NCBI GenBank assembly: GCA_000447185.1
Contig: KE647224.1
Location: 4,773-15,933 of the forward strand
Source: Vairimorpha apis BRL 01
Lineage: Eukaryota; Microsporidia; Nosematidae
Direction of reading: 5' to 3'
Length of the DNA stretch: 11,161 bases
Within the stretch, counting starts at the first letter, position 1; each line of letters opens with the position of its first letter. The notes beneath the pieces are model-generated. The model was given only the letters and a program-made list of their open reading frames with translations, ran no database searches and was not told the origin of the DNA. Positions 7,892 through 11,161 of the stretch are shown one piece after another. A program made the translations under genes and the position numbers.

Positions 7892-7894
7892 CCC
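7892..7894 (+). promoter_or_regulatory. CCC-type motif of the 7901 gene
   Basis: CTAAAACCCATTCAT precedes the ATG directly, with six bases between the C-run and the start. It is the closest match to the shared AAACCCAT word and fixes the start at 7901. Confidence 0.65.
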
Positions 7895-7900
7895 ATTCAT

Positions 7901-8515
7901 ATGACACCAACCACACCAAACAATAATATATCAACACAACCCAACAATAAAACAATCCAAGATACAATAAAAGATTATATAAAAACATTAATATTTCTAC
8001 CTATCCAATTCAATAACATCAAAACAAACTTTATACCAATATTGATAATAACAATATGCCAACAACTAACTTTAACAATATTATTACTAATTTTCCGTTT
8101 TATTAAAATAAAAAATATAATACACTATTTTTATAAAATAGATTTATTAAAATTTAATTATATAGCTTTAATTTTATTAATATCAAACTTAATATTTTCT
8201 TATATACTAGGATTAGTTTGTACTTATTTTATTGAAAAAGTTGATGATATTGAATTGAATTCTTATGCTTATATTATTTTATTAAGTACTTCTTTTATAC
8301 CAATATTTGTTGTTTTTATTTATTTATTTGAGAATATTAATAGTTTATTTGAGGTTTTGTGTTCTGTATTGGGATTTATGAATGGGTATTTAAATTTGAT
8401 AAGAGTTTGTTCTTTTGAGAGTTTGGGTGTTAAATATGTGTTTAGTATTTGTTTGTTGGTTAGTTATGGTTTTTATTTTGTTTTGGTGTTGTCTTATTTT
8501 ATAGTAAATAAATGA
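7901..8515 (+). CDS. Intact five-TM membrane protein, putative Yip1-like family
   Basis: This 204-residue protein is the best-preserved member of the local family. Residues 1-20 are polar and Asn/Thr/Pro-rich, without a signal peptide. A helix (TIKDYIKTLIFLPIQF, 18-37) leads into TM1 (43-66), TM2 (87-110), TM3 (123-143, SYAYIILLSTSFIPIF), TM4 (149-167, ending NGYLNLIRV) and TM5 (178-201). The short acidic loop at 112-120 (EKVDDIELN) is where the 5037 paralog carries its repeats. The helix-LP-F lead, five TMs and the Y.Y....PI pattern in TM3 resemble Yip1/Yif1 proteins of ER-Golgi membranes, but I see no residue that proves it. The N-terminal MTP, FLPI, SYAY and LSTSFI words are shared with the decayed copy at 9676. 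Codon choice flips: 7901-8060 has 36 C and 5 G, 8341-8500 has 3 C and 40 G. It could equally be a lineage-specific transmembrane family. Confidence 0.85.
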   Translation: MTPTTPNNNISTQPNNKTIQDTIKDYIKTLIFLPIQFNNIKTNFIPILIITICQQLTLTILLLIFRFIKIKNIIHYFYKIDLLKFNYIALILLISNLIFSYILGLVCTYFIEKVDDIELNSYAYIILLSTSFIPIFVVFIYLFENINSLFEVLCSVLGFMNGYLNLIRVCSFESLGVKYVFSICLLVSYGFYFVLVLSYFIVNK

Positions 8516-8780
8516 AGATTTTTAAATAAATATATGATTAATTTTTATTTAATTTTGTATTTATTGTATAATTTATTTTAAAATCTGAAGTTTTTTAAAT
8601 GAATATATAATGCATCTTTTATTTAAGTTTATGTGCATTGTATAATTTATTTTAAACTTTCTTAAAATAACTTTAAGATTTATAAAAATCAATAAAATTA
8701 TTAAACTTTCTTAAATAACATTAAGATTTACATACAAAAGTCCCTAAAATTATTAAACTTTCTTAAAATAACTAAATTAT
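8513..8780 (+). repeat. 74-bp repeat starting at the stop codon, then ~50-bp repeats
   Basis: TGAAG at 8513, which contains the TGA stop of the 7901 gene, recurs at 8586. TTGTATAATTTATTTTAAA recurs at 8564 and 8638, a 73-74 bp step. A second array with the core AAACTTTCTTAAAATAAC follows at 8654, 8703 (diverged) and 8755. Both lie in the 3' flank and have no coding content. Confidence 0.8.
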
Positions 8781-9231
8781 TTTAAATTAGATTAAATTTC
8801 GTAAAAATAAATTCTTATAATATTTATAAAATAAATATAATTTAAATTGTATATTTATAAAATAAATTATACGTTTAAGATATATTTTAAAAAAATAAAT
8901 TGTAAAATATTTGACAATTTTTAATATAATTTTTAAATATTTCAGAAATAACATATTATTGTTTAGTAGTTTATAAAAATATATTATTTTTTAGAGTTTT
9001 TTTGTAAAAATTTTAGTATAAATTAGTATAAATAAATATAAAATATTTAAAGTTAATAAATTTGATATAATAAATTAAAATTATAATGTATTATCATTAT
9101 AAAAATTTAGTATTTTAAATTATCAATATTAAAACGATTTTTTTTATTTTGGGGTTTTTATAAAGATTTAAAAAGGATTAGTTTTATGTTAAATGATAAA
9201 ATTTGAAATATTTTATATATAAATATTAGTA
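8516..9231. other. AT-rich 3' flank and desert
   Basis: Beyond the repeats at 8513-8780 there is no gene. From about 8780 to 9230 the sequence is short A/T words with a few G's. No RNA gene or regulatory element can be supported. Confidence 0.7.
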
Positions 9232-9447
9232 TCAATAACATAAAATTTTTTGTCTAAATTGTGGTATAACCCGTTCAAGTATCAGTCCTGAAGATAAATA
9301 TCTTTCCAAAATAGATTTTACCCCACCAATAAAATTGTCTCTTGTGTTAACCTTTTTGTTATTATATGTTTTATTTGAATAATTTACTATCCTTATATCT
9401 TTGCTCAGTATTGTATATATTTTATAAAGTAATTCTTTATATATTTA
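9232..9447 (-). pseudogene. Coding relic of an unidentified protein, no start codon
   Basis: The minus strand is open for 70 codons between TAA (9447-9445) and TGA (9234-9232). It reads IYKELLYKIYTILSKDIR, then IVNYSNKTYNNKKVNT, RDNFIGGVKSILERYL, SSGLILERVIPQFRQK and ILCY. The composition is that of a soluble, basic, helical domain with Gly, Arg, Gln and Glu. G+C is clearly higher than in the surroundings, and there is no Met codon. The RDNFIGGVKSILERYLSSG stretch looks like a real protein, perhaps from a mobile element or a lost gene, but I do not recognise it. No C-run start motif precedes it. The upstream side (9450-9600) shows no clear continuation in any frame, so this is a fragment rather than a spliced gene. 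Confidence 0.5.
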
Positions 9448-9658
9448 AGTTGTTCTATAAAATTAAAATAAACGAAAAAAAATTGATAAATTAAATAAAA
9501 AAATAAATTAAAAGTTGAACAAATAAACAAATTATTAAAAAAATGTAAATACATAGCACATAAATAAATACATATAACACAATATAAAATTTTTTAAATG
9601 TGACACATAACAAATAAAATTTAATTAATTTTTAAAATTATTTAATAAAGAAATTTTA

Positions 9659-9661
9659 CCC
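9659..9661 (+). promoter_or_regulatory. CCC-type motif of the decayed 9676 copy
   Basis: ATTTTACCCATTAATACTG precedes the ATG at 9676, with 14 bases between the C-run and the start. The motif has survived although the gene body is broken. Confidence 0.5.
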
Positions 9662-9675
9662 ATTAATACTGAAAT

Positions 9676-10298
9676 ATGACACCTGATTTATCAAACAATA
9701 CACGATCTGATTATGCAAATAAAACTGACAATGAGATGTTTATAGATTATTTAAGATCATTATTTTTCCTACCTATCAAAATATCTAATGTAAAATCTCA
9801 TTTTTTATCAATTTTTATAATAAGTTATTGTCAAAATGCAACTTTTTATTTATATTTTTTGGTTTCCTATGGTTTAAATGTCAATTTTTTAATAATTACA
9901 TTTCTTTTGACAAAAATGTTTATTATAAATTTAATATTTACACTTTCGGTAGGTTTTATTTGCAAATACTTTGTGAAAAAGTCTAAAGACACAGGATTTG
10001 CTTCTTATGCTTACAATTTTAGGTTAAGCACTTCGTTTATTATTATATACTTTATTTTTTTGTTAACTTTATGAATTATGATAAAATTTTAAAATTAATT
10101 TTTTTCCAATATCATTTTGCAATGGATATTTTAATATGAAAAGAGAAGTTACTTTTAAAAATGAAAAATCTGAATATATTTTTACTATTATCATGTTGTT
10201 GTTTTATATTATGTGGTTCTCAACTTTTTCTTTTTTCTAATTGGAAAAAAGCCAAAATTATTATTAAAATTTGTAGTTTATGTTATAAAGCATTTTAA
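9676..10298 (+). pseudogene. Decayed paralog of the 7901 five-TM gene (frameshift plus stop)
   Basis: The first 132 codons (9676-10074) align with the 7901 protein: MTP start, DYLRSLFFLPIKISNVK against DYIKTLIFLPIQFNNIK, FICKYFVKK against LVCTYFIEK, and SYAYNFRLSTSFI against SYAYIILLSTSFI. The frame then closes at TGA 10072-10074, early in TM3. The -1 frame resumes the homology at once (VNFMNYDKILKLIFF), with the change lying in or near the T-run at 10055-10061. That frame hits a TGA at 10137-10139 and stays open to TAA 10296-10298, which gives a full-length footprint of about 207 codons. Two lesions in one copy make a pseudogene more likely than an assembly error, although the T-run alone could be a sequencing slip. 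The C-to-G composition switch of the intact genes is nearly absent: 22 C:14 G at the start, 17 C:20 G before the first stop. Confidence 0.75.
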
Positions 10299-10312
10299 TA
10301 TTATTTTAATTG

Positions 10313-10780
10313 TTTTTTATTAACTTAAGTTTATTTTGTATTAATATTTCAAATAATTTGTTTTTTATAAATTATTTTTTTATAACTTAAGTTTATTTTT
10401 CAATAATATTTAAATATTTTGTCTTTTTTAAGCTTATTATTTAAAGTGTTTTTTATAAACTTAAGTTATTTTGCAATAATATTCAAATAATCTGTTTTTT
10501 ATAAATTTATTTTTTTATAACTTAAGTTTATTTTTCAATAATATTTAAATATTTTGTCTTTTTTAAGCTTATTATTTAAAGTGTTTTTTATAAACTTAAG
10601 TTTATTTTGCAATAATATTCAAATAATCTGTCTTTTATAAATTTATTTTTTATAACTTAAGTTTATTTTTCAATAATATTTAAATATATTGTCTTTTTTA
10701 AGCTTATTATTTTATGTGTTTTTTATTAACTTAAGTTTATTTTGTATTAATATTTTAAATATTTTGTCTTTTATAAATTG
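10313..10780 (+). repeat. 135-bp higher-order (dimeric) satellite
   Basis: The word AACTTAAGT starts at 10322, 10384, 10458, 10519, 10593, 10654 and 10728. The steps alternate 62, 74, 61, 74, 61 and 74 bp, so the true unit is a dimer of 135-136 bp, present three times plus a partial copy. One half carries TTTTCAATAATATTTAAATA followed by TTTTAAGCTTATTAT. The other carries TTGCAATAATATTCAAATAA. The first and last copies share TTGTATTAATATT instead, as if edge copies had been spared homogenisation. The array abuts the end of the 9676 pseudogene. Confidence 0.9.
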
Positions 10781-11161
10781 AGTTATCTATTTATGTCAAA
10801 TTTAATATAAAATATTTTATAATTTATTTTAATTTTTAATATTTTGCAGTGAAAAAAATAAAAAAAAATATTTAAATTCATTAAAGTTAAATTATTTGAA
10901 ATACCATTATAAAATAAAAATTTATATAATTTTATAACTTAAAATTTTAAATTATTTGTTTATTTTTTTTCAATATTTAATATGATCAAAAATATAATTA
11001 ATTAAAATTGTGTATAAATAAAAATTTACTTATAATTTTCTCTTTATAAAAATTATCTAAAAATTTTAAACTTAATTTAAAAAATAAAAATTTATGATCT
11101 TTTTTTTAAATATCAAAACTTTTTTAAATTTATATTTTATCTATAAAAAAATTTGAAAACT
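10781..11161. other. AT-rich desert to the window end
   Basis: This stretch is nearly pure A+T with long A and T runs. I see no gene, RNA, ordered repeat or start motif in it. Confidence 0.7.

Larger units (their letters stand above)
5908..7900. other. 2-kb desert between the 5037 and 7901 genes
   Basis: No gene is visible. The first 200 bases are G/T-rich 3' flank with the stop-codon repeat. The rest is near-pure A+T with two repeat families, annotated at 6631 and 7361. A slightly more complex patch at about 6920-6960 (CACATCAAACATTGTGTACC) shows no frame or RNA fold that I could support. Confidence 0.7.

Noticed and set aside
10137..10139. TGA read as tryptophan, making the 9676 copy functional
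   Set aside because: The other genes use TGA as the terminal stop (429, 1774 and 7901 all end in TGA), and the copy also needs a frameshift at about 10060.

Overview
The window looks like a gene-poor, extremely A+T-rich piece of a eukaryotic nuclear genome, most probably from a microsporidium. The evidence is a short C-run (CCC, often AAACCCAT) just upstream of every convincing start codon, single-exon genes of 450-870 bp, and short membrane proteins rich in Asn/Ile/Leu/Phe. CCC/GGG-like signals next to start codons are a known microsporidian feature. No Shine-Dalgarno sites, operons, rRNA or convincing tRNAs are visible. Another AT-rich unicellular eukaryote cannot be excluded, and I do not name a species.

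Layout: (1) 1-428, AT desert, C-rich on the + strand, with a 15-bp tandem repeat. (2) 429-887 (+), a tail-anchored membrane protein with an N-terminal 9-residue repeat. (3) 888-1773, a G-only 3' flank that turns into a C-only tract with 18-bp repeats. (4) 1774-2361 (-), a five-TM protein with an N-terminal QYPNHHNIY-like repeat. (5) 2362-5036, a large repeat-filled desert with 65-bp, 38-bp, 124-bp and 87-bp repeats and a small GC-richer relic near 4201-4320. (6) 5037-5907 (+), a five-TM gene interrupted by one frameshift and carrying a long Glu/Ser/Asn repeat in a loop. (7) 5908-7900, desert with more repeats. (8) 7901-8515 (+), an intact 204-residue five-TM gene. (9) 8516-9675, repeats and a 70-codon minus-strand coding relic (9232-9447). 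(10) 9676-10298 (+), a decayed paralog of the 7901 gene. (11) 10299-11161, a higher-order 135-bp satellite and desert.

The genes at 1774, 5037, 7901 and 9676 appear to be one dispersed paralogous family. They share a TLKD/TIKD-like N-terminal helix, five membrane segments and a Y.Y....S.IPI-type third segment. The topology resembles Yip1/Yif1 (Rab-associated ER/Golgi membrane proteins), but this is inference. The most striking signal is compositional. In all four apparently functional genes the + strand switches within the CDS from almost G-free to almost C-free (for example 36 C:5 G in 7901-8060 against 3 C:40 G in 8341-8500), and for the first two genes the asymmetry runs on into the flanks. 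The decayed copy at 9676 has lost it.
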